From contig JAQVRY010000006.1 of NCBI GenBank assembly GCA_028700795.1, positions 1-34,082 on the forward strand: 34,082 nucleotides of DNA, written 5' to 3'. This DNA comes from Tissierellia bacterium (GTDB lineage Bacteria; Bacillota; Clostridia; Tissierellales; Sedimentibacteraceae). Below are positions 1-8,284 of this stretch, piece after piece (positions within the stretch are counted from its first letter, which is position 1; every line of letters begins with the position of its first letter). The position numbers and the translations under genes were made by a program. The notes below the pieces were generated by a model, which saw nothing but the letters and a program-made list of their open reading frames with translations, did not search any database and had not been told where the DNA came from.

Positions 1-47
1 GTTAAATAAGTTAAAATTATGATATTAAACAATAAGGAAGGGATATA

Positions 48-611
48 ATGAATATTACTAAAGAAAAAGCATGGGAATTGCTGAAAGAGTACAACAAGGA
101 TGAATTTCATCTGCAGCATGCAGATACAGTAAGTTTTGTAATGGAATATTTCGCTGAAAAATTAGGTTTTGAAGAGGAAGCGGAATTTTGGGGAATTGTA
201 GGTATTTTGCATGATATTGACTTTGAAATGTATCCTGATGAACATTGCGTAAAGATGCTGGAGATACTGTCTCAAAATGGAGTAGATGAGAAAATTATCA
301 ACTCAGCTGCAAGTCATGGATACGGACTTACAGATGTTACAATAAAGCCTGAGCACAATATGGAAAAAATACTTTTTGCAACTGATGAACTGACAGGATT
401 AATAGGTGCTGCCGCATTGATGCGTCCTTCAAAGAGTACCTTAGATATGGAGCTTAAGTCATTAAAGAAAAAATTCAAATCAACCAGCTTTGCTGCAGGC
501 TGCTCAAGAGAAGCCATAAAAGCCGGCGCTGAAATGTTGGGATGGGAATTAGACTATTTATTGGATGAAACATTAAAAGCAATGCAGGAATATGAAAAAG
601 CAAGAAATTAA
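48..611 (+). CDS. HD domain-containing protein (HDIG-type phosphohydrolase-like)
   Basis: 187 aa ORF; HLQHADTV and GILHDIDF motifs typical of small HD-domain proteins; RBS GGAAGGG just upstream. Confidence 0.85.
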   Translation: MNITKEKAWELLKEYNKDEFHLQHADTVSFVMEYFAEKLGFEEEAEFWGIVGILHDIDFEMYPDEHCVKMLEILSQNGVDEKIINSAASHGYGLTDVTIKPEHNMEKILFATDELTGLIGAAALMRPSKSTLDMELKSLKKKFKSTSFAAGCSREAIKAGAEMLGWELDYLLDETLKAMQEYEKARN

Positions 612-623
612 GATGCCCTAACC

Positions 624-832
624 CTATTTTTCCGACCGGAGGGAGAGAAAAATAGCGGTAGGTCATTCGCAACGATTATGATTTACCCAATTTCTTTGAC
701 CGAAGGGAGAAAGAAATTGTAGGTAATTCAAACGCAACGAGTTCCGAATTTATGCGACGATAGGAGCTGATAAATTCGTGAACGGAGACTGCGCTTCCCA
801 ATGTATGCGACCAAAGGGAGCAAATACATTGG
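624..832. repeat. Array of four hairpins with variable perfect stems and conserved loop
   Basis: Stems 624-632/647-655 (CTATTTTTC/GAAAAATAG), 688-697/710-719 (CAATTTCTTT/AAAGAAATTG), 745-753/770-778 (CGAATTTAT/ATAAATTCG), 798-806/824-832 (CCAATGTAT/ATACATTGG); loops contain GACCGGAGGGAG, GACCGAAGGGAG, GACGATAGGAG, GACCAAAGGGAG. Confidence 0.85.
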
Positions 833-853
833 TGAATGAGACTGCGAGATGCC

Positions 854-1942
854 CTAAGGAAGGGGAATGTCCCCTTTCTTTTTCTTAGATTTGTTCCTTA
901 TAACAGTGTACGTTAAGCAAGAAATTACCGTAACGGGTATTACAGTAAACGTATAAAGAATTATTTTATTTGTAACCGATAAGAAGTTGTTTTCTGCAAA
1001 TATTATCATAATTGTCAAAACCAAAGGATGCATTAAATAAATATAATACGAGCTTTGACCGAATACTTTAATGAAGCTGTAAAATTTTTTTAATTTATCA
1101 TTCATTAATAAACATATTAAATATAAAAAAAACAATGACATGGATGAAAATAGAAACCATGCAAAAGTAGATGCCACAGAATCGTAATATGAAGCAACTA
1201 TGTAAATAATACTCATCAAAATATACCCTGTAATAATAAATAATTTATTTTTCTTAATCCATATATAATAATTATTGTATTCCAAAGTAATATATATACC
1301 CAACATATAAAATACCATGTATTTCAAAAATATTCTGTCCGACAAATCAAATCTTATGAATTCAGCACACAAATATGTTATTATTCCGGCAAATATAAGT
1401 ATTGTTACTTTCTTTTCAGCGTTTTTTAAAATAAAATAAAATATCGGACCTACGATGTACATCTGTATAATAATTATTACAAAATAAAAGTGATATGACA
1501 TTGTTCCTTGCAAAACACTTTTCACAAAAAATTTAATATCAATTGCATAATATCCAAAATATATATAAGCAGCATAATAAATAATACACCATACAAAATA
1601 CGCAACAATTACTTTGACAAGTCTTTTTTTGAGAAATTCCATATACTTAAATTCACGTTTTTTGTAACCGTAGCTGTAAAAGCTTGTTACTCCGCTTAAA
1701 AGGATAAAGACAGGTGTAGTAAATTTTAAACTTCTATTTACAATAAGCATCAGTACATACGGAAAGCTTCCATGAATGTATTCATTAACTCCTGTTGCTG
1801 TTATATGGACTATCATAACTGCAAAGCATGCAATAAATCTCATATAGTCTAATTCATAAAGCTTGTCTTTTTTTTCTATAATTTGTTCTGCAGCAATTAG
1901 CGACATTTCATCACTCTTTCTATATTTTGACCATTTTAACAT
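854..1942 (-). CDS. Acyltransferase family 3 membrane protein (OafA/YrhL-like); start may be internal (MSLIAAEQ, about 1906)
   Basis: ELDYMRFIACFAVMIVHI N-terminal motif plus about 10 hydrophobic TM segments and FGQSSYYIYLMHPL. Confidence 0.85.
   Translation of the reverse strand: MLKWSKYRKSDEMSLIAAEQIIEKKDKLYELDYMRFIACFAVMIVHITATGVNEYIHGSFPYVLMLIVNRSLKFTTPVFILLSGVTSFYSYGYKKREFKYMEFLKKRLVKVIVAYFVWCIIYYAAYIYFGYYAIDIKFFVKSVLQGTMSYHFYFVIIIIQMYIVGPIFYFILKNAEKKVTILIFAGIITYLCAEFIRFDLSDRIFLKYMVFYMLGIYITLEYNNYYIWIKKNKLFIITGYILMSIIYIVASYYDSVASTFAWFLFSSMSLFFLYLICLLMNDKLKKFYSFIKVFGQSSYYIYLMHPLVLTIMIIFAENNFLSVTNKIILYTFTVIPVTVISCLTYTVIRNKSKKKKGDIPLP
856..889 (+). terminator. Hairpin, possible rho-independent terminator at the convergent HD/acyltransferase junction
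   Basis: AAGGAAGGGGA-ATG-TCCCCTTTCTT followed by TTTCTT; related to the GGGGA..TCCCC repeat family. Confidence 0.5.
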
Positions 1943-2074
1943 TTGTGCAGAATAAATGCAAATATTTTAGAAATCTATAAATATGTATTCATAAATATTA
2001 TAATTACTCATTTTTAGCGGTATATGATATATAACAACGTTAATTTATAAACTTATTTGTAATTTTATTAAAAA

Positions 2075-2102
2075 TATACGTTTTAGCGTATACGTTTTAG
2101 CG
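2075..2102 (+). promoter_or_regulatory. Tandem 14-bp direct repeat upstream of XRE regulator
   Basis: TATACGTTTTAGCG x2 perfect (2075-2088, 2089-2102); -10 TATAAT at 2112-2117. Confidence 0.6.
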
Positions 2103-2146
2103 AAATTATGCTATAATAACTCATGATATTCCTTGGGGGTGACGAC

Positions 2147-2389
2147 GTGATTGTAAGAGAAGCTGTACTAAACAGAATAAATGAAATATGTGATGACAGG
2201 GGCATGGCCGTAAATAAGCTTGCAAACTTATCGGGCATTACACCGTCTACAGTCTACAGTGTATTTGACTGCGACAGAAAAGATATCGGAATTGTGCTGA
2301 TAAAAAAGATTTGTGATGGCTTTGATATAACATTGGAGGAATTCTTTTCTTCAGACTTGTTTAAGTCTTTGGAGCAAGAGTTAGTTTAA
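2147..2389 (+). CDS. XRE-family helix-turn-helix transcriptional regulator (GTG start preferred over ORF-track ATG at 2123)
   Basis: RINEICDDRGMAVNKLANLSGITPSTVYSVFDCDRKDIGIVLIKKICDGFDITLEEFF is a classic small XRE HTH; GGGGGTG RBS precedes GTG 2147. Confidence 0.85.
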   Translation: MIVREAVLNRINEICDDRGMAVNKLANLSGITPSTVYSVFDCDRKDIGIVLIKKICDGFDITLEEFFSSDLFKSLEQELV

Positions 2390-2404
2390 ATGAAGATAAA
2401 GGAA

Positions 2405-2433
2405 GGGGGACACGCCTTAAAGGAATGTCCCCC
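2405..2433. repeat. GGGGGACA...TGTCCCCC inverted repeat (REP-like)
   Basis: GGGGGACACGCCTTAAAGGAATGTCCCCC; related copies near 862-874 and 7902-7934. Confidence 0.6.
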
Positions 2434-2453
2434 GCTAATATTCCGTCATTAAT

Positions 2454-2702
2454 TTATGTTAAATTATTGCTCTTAAATTGTTTTAAAAGATATATATATT
2501 TTTGTTCTGCAGCTTCTACCTTATATATTGCATAGTCCACTAAATCAGGCTGTGACACATTTTCAAAAATATTTTTTGCATCTTCCCATTCCTTTTTAGC
2601 GTTTTCAATATTTATAAACATTTCGTCATCTGCAGATTTATTTTTTGTTTTAAAATTTTCTAATATACTTTTAATACTAACCTTCCTTTGAATATCATTC
2701 AT
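2454..2702 (-). CDS. yaaL: DUF2508 / YaaL family protein
   Basis: IENAKKEWEDAKNIFENVSQPDLVDYAIYKVEAAEQKYIYLLKQ matches the YaaL pattern. Confidence 0.75.
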   Translation of the reverse strand: MNDIQRKVSIKSILENFKTKNKSADDEMFINIENAKKEWEDAKNIFENVSQPDLVDYAIYKVEAAEQKYIYLLKQFKSNNLT

Positions 2703-2785
2703 GGGGAAAACCTCCTATCCATATTATTATAGACAGGATGTTCCTTTTTATTCCTAATATACCAAAATAATTTACATGATGACTT

Positions 2786-3250
2786 CTATAAATTATTATT
2801 TTCAAGTTTTAACAAATATTCTTTTATTTCTATGCCTCCCCCGTATCCTATCAGCTTGCCGTTTTTGCCTATTACTCTGTGACAGGGAATAATAATTGAA
2901 ATAGGATTACGGTTGTTTGCCATACCTACAGCTCTGCATGCTTTTTCATTTCCAACTGAAGCGGCAATATTCTTATAACTTACAGTCTTACCGTAAGGAA
3001 TGGTTTTAAGAGCATTCCATACCCTTTGCTGAAATTCCGTTCCGGATGGAGATATCGGCAAATCAAAAGACTTTCTTTCGCCTCTTAGATATTCTTCTAT
3101 CTGTTTATGTGCTTCCTTTATTAGAGGAGTTTCGTATACTTTAATATTCTGTAAACCATCATCTCCAAAAAAAACATTTGTTATGGAGTTGCCATCCTCT
3201 GCAATGCCTATTTTACCGATATCTGAATCATAATAAAATACACTTTTCAT
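2786..3250 (-). CDS. ogt: Methylated-DNA--[protein]-cysteine S-methyltransferase
   Basis: Active-site IIPCHRVIG motif, GTEFQQRVWNALKTIPYGKTVSY. Confidence 0.95.
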   Translation of the reverse strand: MKSVFYYDSDIGKIGIAEDGNSITNVFFGDDGLQNIKVYETPLIKEAHKQIEEYLRGERKSFDLPISPSGTEFQQRVWNALKTIPYGKTVSYKNIAASVGNEKACRAVGMANNRNPISIIIPCHRVIGKNGKLIGYGGGIEIKEYLLKLENNNL

Positions 3251-3314
3251 AATACCTCCACTTAGGGTTAGGGCATCTTTATCCTAATTTATTTCCTTTT
3301 TTAACAGAGTTCTT

Positions 3315-3953
3315 TTATTTTTGCTTTTTTAATTTTTCATATCTTATTATCAAATCTTCACCTTTTTCCCTGTAAGGCATAACCTTTCCTTCCTTATAGT
3401 GCTTCCTACAAAGAGGTATGTAACTTTCGTTGCCTCCGATAAAAATTTGTTCTCCGGAATATACTACTTTGCCGTTCGCAATACGGGCATTAGTTAAGGC
3501 TTTTTTGCCGCACCAGCAAATGGTTTTCATTTCTTCTATTTTATCAGATAATGCCAAAAGCCAATATGAGCCCTCAAATAATTCATTTTTGAAATCAGCT
3601 CTCAATCCATAGCACATAACGGGTATATTTAGCTCATCAACTATATCAGTAAGCTCTTGTACATGATGCTTTTTCAGAAACTGACATTCATCAATTATTA
3701 CAGCATCAACACCGAATAAATCATTATATTCCTTAACAACTTCAAAAATATTCATATCCTCTTCAACAGATATAGCTCTTCTGCTAATTCCCATCCTTGA
3801 AGCAACAACTCCCCGCTCTGCAAATCTGTTGTCAAGTGAAGATGTAAATATTAAGGGGTTTTGTCCTCTTTCTTCATAATTAAATGCAACCTTTTGTACT
3901 TCTATACTCTTTCCCGCACCCATGGTGCTGTATCTGAAATATAGCTGTGCCAT
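3315..3953 (-). CDS. tdk: Thymidine kinase
   Basis: MAQLYFRYSTMGAGKS P-loop, IDECQFL, CYGLRADF, IGGNESYIPLCRKHY. Confidence 0.95.
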   Translation of the reverse strand: MAQLYFRYSTMGAGKSIEVQKVAFNYEERGQNPLIFTSSLDNRFAERGVVASRMGISRRAISVEEDMNIFEVVKEYNDLFGVDAVIIDECQFLKKHHVQELTDIVDELNIPVMCYGLRADFKNELFEGSYWLLALSDKIEEMKTICWCGKKALTNARIANGKVVYSGEQIFIGGNESYIPLCRKHYKEGKVMPYREKGEDLIIRYEKLKKQK

Positions 3954-4057
3954 AATTCTCCTTTATAAATGTTTGAATATTTTATTTTATCTTGCATAGT
4001 TTACATAAAAAGCAATTATGTAATCCTTATGTTCGGATTCAAAGTCATACATTCCTG

Positions 4058-5107
4058 CTAAACTAAGTCTAATTTCAAATCGCCGTCTTTAATCCAACCG
4101 ATTTTTCTTAAAATATTGCCGATAATAGGCGTAAATATCACAGGAATTCCTATGTATAATATTAATATTCCCAACCATACTTTCATTCCTCCGCCCATGG
4201 TATTTAATGTTTCAATTATTCCTACCAAGCCGCTGGTCCCCATACCTGCACCTATAGGGCTGTTTTCCATTTGGAACAAAACCGTTGCCATAGGACCGGT
4301 AACAGCAGATACGATTACAGCAGGTATCCAGCACTTTGGATTCCTCACAAGATTCGGAACCTGCAGCATTGACGTTCCTAATCCTTGAGCAGCGACTCCT
4401 CCCCATCTGTTATCCCTGAAACTCAAAAATGCAAATCCAACCATATGAGCACAGCATCCGGCAGTTGCTGCCCCTGCAGCTATGCCTGAAAGACCAAGCA
4501 TCATACAAAGTGCCGCACTGCTTATAGGCAGTGTTAATACTATGCCTACTACAACTGAAACCAATATACCCATCAAAAAAGGTCTTAGGGTTGTAGCATA
4601 CATTATAAATTCGCCAGTTGCGGTCATAAATGCTCCTATTGCAGGACCTACCAAGGAAGCAATTAAAACACCTGCAATTATGGTAACAGCCGGCGTAAGA
4701 ATAATATCTATTTTTGTTTCTTTTGAAACCAATTTACCAAATTCAGCACCCACCAAGGCTCCGCAAAAAGCACCTGCAGGCCCTCCTAACATATTACCTG
4801 CTGTTCCGGTAATTGTAGATGCAAACAACACTAAAGGCGGAGCCTTTAATCCATAAGCCACTGCAACACCGATTGCTGCTCCCGTCATCTGACTGCAAAT
4901 AGGCCATACTGTTTCAGTTAAAAAAGTAATGCCAAACTTTTTACCAATGGTATTGAGAATTGTACCTATCAGCAAGGATGCGAAAAGACCATAGGCCATT
5001 AAACCCAATGCTTCAATCAGGTATCTTTGAACAGAAATCTCAATATTCTTTCTTCTAAGAAAACTTTTAAATTTTGAATCATTTTCCGGTTCGTTTTTTT
5101 TACTCAT
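4058..5107 (-). CDS. PTS transporter subunit IIC-like membrane protein (EIIC_2 type)
   Basis: Highly hydrophobic 350 aa, Gly/Ala-rich TM protein with EIIC-like GCCAHMVGFAFLSFRDN region; AGAGGG RBS before MSKKNEP start. Confidence 0.75.
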   Translation of the reverse strand: MSKKNEPENDSKFKSFLRRKNIEISVQRYLIEALGLMAYGLFASLLIGTILNTIGKKFGITFLTETVWPICSQMTGAAIGVAVAYGLKAPPLVLFASTITGTAGNMLGGPAGAFCGALVGAEFGKLVSKETKIDIILTPAVTIIAGVLIASLVGPAIGAFMTATGEFIMYATTLRPFLMGILVSVVVGIVLTLPISSAALCMMLGLSGIAAGAATAGCCAHMVGFAFLSFRDNRWGGVAAQGLGTSMLQVPNLVRNPKCWIPAVIVSAVTGPMATVLFQMENSPIGAGMGTSGLVGIIETLNTMGGGMKVWLGILILYIGIPVIFTPIIGNILRKIGWIKDGDLKLDLV

Positions 5108-5174
5108 TTTCATCCCTCTATTAGTAAATTATCTTCTTATCTTATATTTTAAAAAGCATGAGCTTTCATGCTTT

Positions 5175-5771
5175 CTACATTTCTCTTCTGCCTTCCATTG
5201 CTCTCATGAGAGTTACTTCATCGGCATATTCTATGTCTCCGCCTACCGGGATTCCGTGGGCTATACGGGTTACCTTTATTCCCATAGGCTTTATGAGTCG
5301 GGATATGTAAACAGCCGTTGCTTCTCCTTCAATTGTAGTGTTGGTTGCTAAAATTACTTCTTTTATATCTGTATTAAGCCTTGATATTAAACTTTTAATA
5401 TTAATTTCATCAGGACCGATTCCATCAAGTGGAGAAATTGTTCCATGAAGAACATGGTATAAACCCTTGTACTCTTTGGTTCGCTCCATGGCTGCAATAT
5501 CTCTTGCATCTTCAACAACACATATGGTTGAACGGTCTCTTTTTAAACTGATGCAAATGCTGCATAGCTCGCCTTCAGTTAAGTTTCCGCACGTTTGACA
5601 ATGTTTTGTATGCTTTTTTGCATTGACTATAGCTCTTGCCAGCTCCACAACATCGCTGCCCTTCATTTCCAAAATATAAAAGGCAAGTCGCTGAGCAGAT
5701 TTCCTGCCTATTCCCGGAAGTTTTGCCAGTTCTTCTATAAGTTTCGTAATAGGCGCTGTGTATTGCTCCAT
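5175..5771 (-). CDS. recR: Recombination protein RecR
   Basis: [20 protein letters not shown] HhH, C4 zinc finger [16 protein letters not shown], Toprim. Confidence 0.97.
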   Translation of the reverse strand: MEQYTAPITKLIEELAKLPGIGRKSAQRLAFYILEMKGSDVVELARAIVNAKKHTKHCQTCGNLTEGELCSICISLKRDRSTICVVEDARDIAAMERTKEYKGLYHVLHGTISPLDGIGPDEINIKSLISRLNTDIKEVILATNTTIEGEATAVYISRLIKPMGIKVTRIAHGIPVGGDIEYADEVTLMRAMEGRREM

Positions 5772-6121
5772 TACATTAACCCTGGTATGTTTACTCCGCC
5801 TGTTACCTTTTTCATTTCGCTTTCCATCATTTCATCAGCTTTTCTGAAAGCTTCATTAATGGCAGCCACAATCATGTCTTCAAGCATTTCCACATCATCC
5901 CCATCTACTACTTCCGGATCTATTTTAAGTTCAAGCAAGGCTTTCTTGCCGGTTACCTTAACTGAAACAGCTCCTCCTCCTGATGTTGCTTCTACTTCTC
6001 TTTGTTCAAGTTCTTTTTGCATGTCTTCCATTTGTTTTTGCATTTTTTGAACCTGTTTCATCATATTGTTCATATTTCCGCCGCCGGGCATACCCATGGG
6101 CATTTTTCTACCTTTTGCCAT
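5771..6121 (-). CDS. YbaB/EbfC nucleoid-associated protein
   Basis: Met/Gly-rich N-terminus, [41 protein letters not shown]. Confidence 0.95.
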   Translation of the reverse strand: MAKGRKMPMGMPGGGNMNNMMKQVQKMQKQMEDMQKELEQREVEATSGGGAVSVKVTGKKALLELKIDPEVVDGDDVEMLEDMIVAAINEAFRKADEMMESEMKKVTGGVNIPGLM

Positions 6122-6122
6122 T

Positions 6123-7814
6123 TTAATCCTCCTGTTTATATTCTACTATTTCTCCAAACTCATTTTTTAAATCTTCATATACATCTTTTATAGTTGTTTT
6201 TGGAGTTTCATGTCTTACTTCTTTTTCTGTAATAAAATCAACTTCACACTTTTCATTTAAAAACCGGCTTAAAATCTGTTTGAATTCTTCCTTATTTTTA
6301 GTCTGATTTGCAGCGTTTATATGAAATGTAAATTTCGGGTTAAATTCAAATACAGCTTTTTTGTTTATCACCTTTGTAAGCTTGGCCTCTCTTATAATGG
6401 CCTGCAGTCCTGCATTTTCGTTTCTGATTTCTTTAAGTAAAGACTGCCATCCATTTATTATGATATTAAAAATTGCTTCGTCACTTTTATTTTCCTGCTT
6501 ATTTTCAATGGCTTCTTCTTTGTTTATTTTTATCTTTTCACCTTTTTCTGTATTTACTGTCTTATGGGCCTTTACTGTATTTTTTGTTCTTTCAATGTTT
6601 TCTACACTTTCCAGTTCTTTTTTTATCTTAGCAGGTTCATTTCTTGCTGTGTCTTTAGACTGATATTTACCATTTAAACTGTTTTCTATGTTTTCAATTC
6701 TTTTGACTAATTCATCCATATTTACATAATTTACATTATGTAACATCTTTATAAGCTTCGTTTCTAAAAGAACTCTTGGATTTAATGCTCTCTTGCACTC
6801 TGACTGTGCTGTTGAAAGGTCCTCTATTATTCTAACTATTTCGTCAACAGAAATTTTTTTGTTTAATTCTATAATTCCATTCGTTTCATCTTCAGATATT
6901 CTCATTAAATTATCGGAAGAATTTGTTGTTTTTATTATAAGCATATTTCTAAAACAAATAATTAGTTCATCAAGAAAAAACGTAAGCTCTTTCCCGCTGT
7001 TTAAAATATTGTCAACTAAAGACATGGTTCTTGCAATATTCTTGTCAACTATTGCATCAGCTGCTTCTAAAACAACCTGGTAATTGACTGTTCCCAATAA
7101 ATCTATTACGGTTTCATAATCAACTTGAGAATTAAAGGATATGCATCTGTCCAAAATGCTTTGAGCATCTCTCATTGCCCCTTCTGAATTTGCTGCAATC
7201 AATTTCAATGCTTTTTCTTCGTAATCTATTTTTAATTCATTACAGATTTTTTCCATATTTTCTGAAATAATATCAGCCTTAATTCTCTTTAAGTCAAATC
7301 TCTGGCATCTGGATAATATTGTAGCAGGAATTTTCTGAGGCTCTGTAGTTGCAAGTATGAATAAAAGGTGTTCCGGCGGCTCCTCCAAGGTTTTTAATAG
7401 AGCATTAAAGGCACCTTTTGACAGCATATGTACTTCATCAATTATATATACCTTGTACTTGCTTTTAACAGGCAAAAACATTACTTTGTCCCTAAGTTCT
7501 CTTATGTCATCCACACCATTATTTGATGCTGCATCCATTTCAATAACGTCCATATTGGTTTCATCCAATATACTTTTGCATATTTCGCATTCATTGCATG
7601 GATTTCCTTCATGACTATTTAAACAGTTAACAGCTCTTGCAAATATCTTGGCAGTGGATGTTTTCCCGGTACCTCTTATTCCGCTGAAAAGATAGGCATG
7701 GGCTATATTATGAGACATTATTTGATTTTTCAATGTCCTTGTCACATGCTCCTGACCTAAGACATCATCAAATACTTTAGGACGGAATTTTCTGTATATT
7801 GCTTGATGAGACAT
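6123..7814 (-). CDS. dnaX: DNA polymerase III subunits gamma/tau (start [12 protein letters not shown] at 7814)
   Basis: [20 protein letters not shown] Walker A, zinc CxxC.., [31 protein letters not shown]. Confidence 0.97.
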   Translation of the reverse strand: MSHQAIYRKFRPKVFDDVLGQEHVTRTLKNQIMSHNIAHAYLFSGIRGTGKTSTAKIFARAVNCLNSHEGNPCNECEICKSILDETNMDVIEMDAASNNGVDDIRELRDKVMFLPVKSKYKVYIIDEVHMLSKGAFNALLKTLEEPPEHLLFILATTEPQKIPATILSRCQRFDLKRIKADIISENMEKICNELKIDYEEKALKLIAANSEGAMRDAQSILDRCISFNSQVDYETVIDLLGTVNYQVVLEAADAIVDKNIARTMSLVDNILNSGKELTFFLDELIICFRNMLIIKTTNSSDNLMRISEDETNGIIELNKKISVDEIVRIIEDLSTAQSECKRALNPRVLLETKLIKMLHNVNYVNMDELVKRIENIENSLNGKYQSKDTARNEPAKIKKELESVENIERTKNTVKAHKTVNTEKGEKIKINKEEAIENKQENKSDEAIFNIIINGWQSLLKEIRNENAGLQAIIREAKLTKVINKKAVFEFNPKFTFHINAANQTKNKEEFKQILSRFLNEKCEVDFITEKEVRHETPKTTIKDVYEDLKNEFGEIVEYKQED

Positions 7815-7901
7815 ATACACCACCTGAACTTTGTAATTTTTTTTAATTATAGCATAAAATATTTTTTTTAACAACTACCGATATTGAAAAATAGGTAGGT
7901 A

Positions 7902-7934
7902 GGGACAATCTTTTCGGGTAAGAGGAATGTCCCC
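7902..7934. repeat. GGGACA...TGTCCC inverted repeat (REP-like family)
   Basis: GGGACAATCTTTTCGGGTAAGAGGAATGTCCCC; shares AGGAATGTCCCC with 2422-2433. Confidence 0.5.
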
Positions 7935-7943
7935 AAACTAAAA

Positions 7944-7971
7944 GGCAATTTAAGGTTTCCCCTAAATTGCC
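7944..7971 (-). terminator. Rho-independent terminator of rpmE
   Basis: GGCAATTTA...TAAATTGCC stem; minus strand continues TTTTAGTTTG. Confidence 0.65.
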
Positions 7972-7980
7972 CTAAGTACA

Positions 7981-8181
7981 TCATTCCATGCCGTACTTCT
8001 TTTTAAACCTGTCAACTCTACCGCCTTTATCAACAAACTTCTGTTTGCCGGTAAAGAATGGATGGCATTCCGAACATATTTCAACTCTAATTTCGTCCAA
8101 TACCGACCCGGTTTCAAATGTATTTCCACATGCACATTTTACAGTAACAGTTTTATAATTGGGATGTATTTCTTTTTTCAT
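7981..8181 (-). CDS. rpmE: 50S ribosomal protein L31 (zinc-binding C+ form)
   Basis: [73 protein letters not shown]. Confidence 0.97.
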   Translation of the reverse strand: MKKEIHPNYKTVTVKCACGNTFETGSVLDEIRVEICSECHPFFTGKQKFVDKGGRVDRFKKKYGME

Positions 8182-8284
8182 ACCGTTCACCTCTTTCTAA
8201 GCTCTATATAAAAGTATAATCTTCAATTTACCTTGAGTATTATAACATAAGGTTTTATATAATACAATATTTAATTTTCTAAAA

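Noticed and set aside
624-832. Possible CRISPR array
   Set aside because: Repeated parts are short hairpin loops with variable arms, not constant 23-47 bp repeats with regular spacers; no cas genes.
6855-6880. Another A7 slippery run in dnaX (AAC AAA AAA ATT, LNKKISV)
   Set aside because: A -1 slip would stop at about codon 322, inside clamp-loader domain III, so it is unlikely to give a functional gamma; the 6618-6624 site is better placed.
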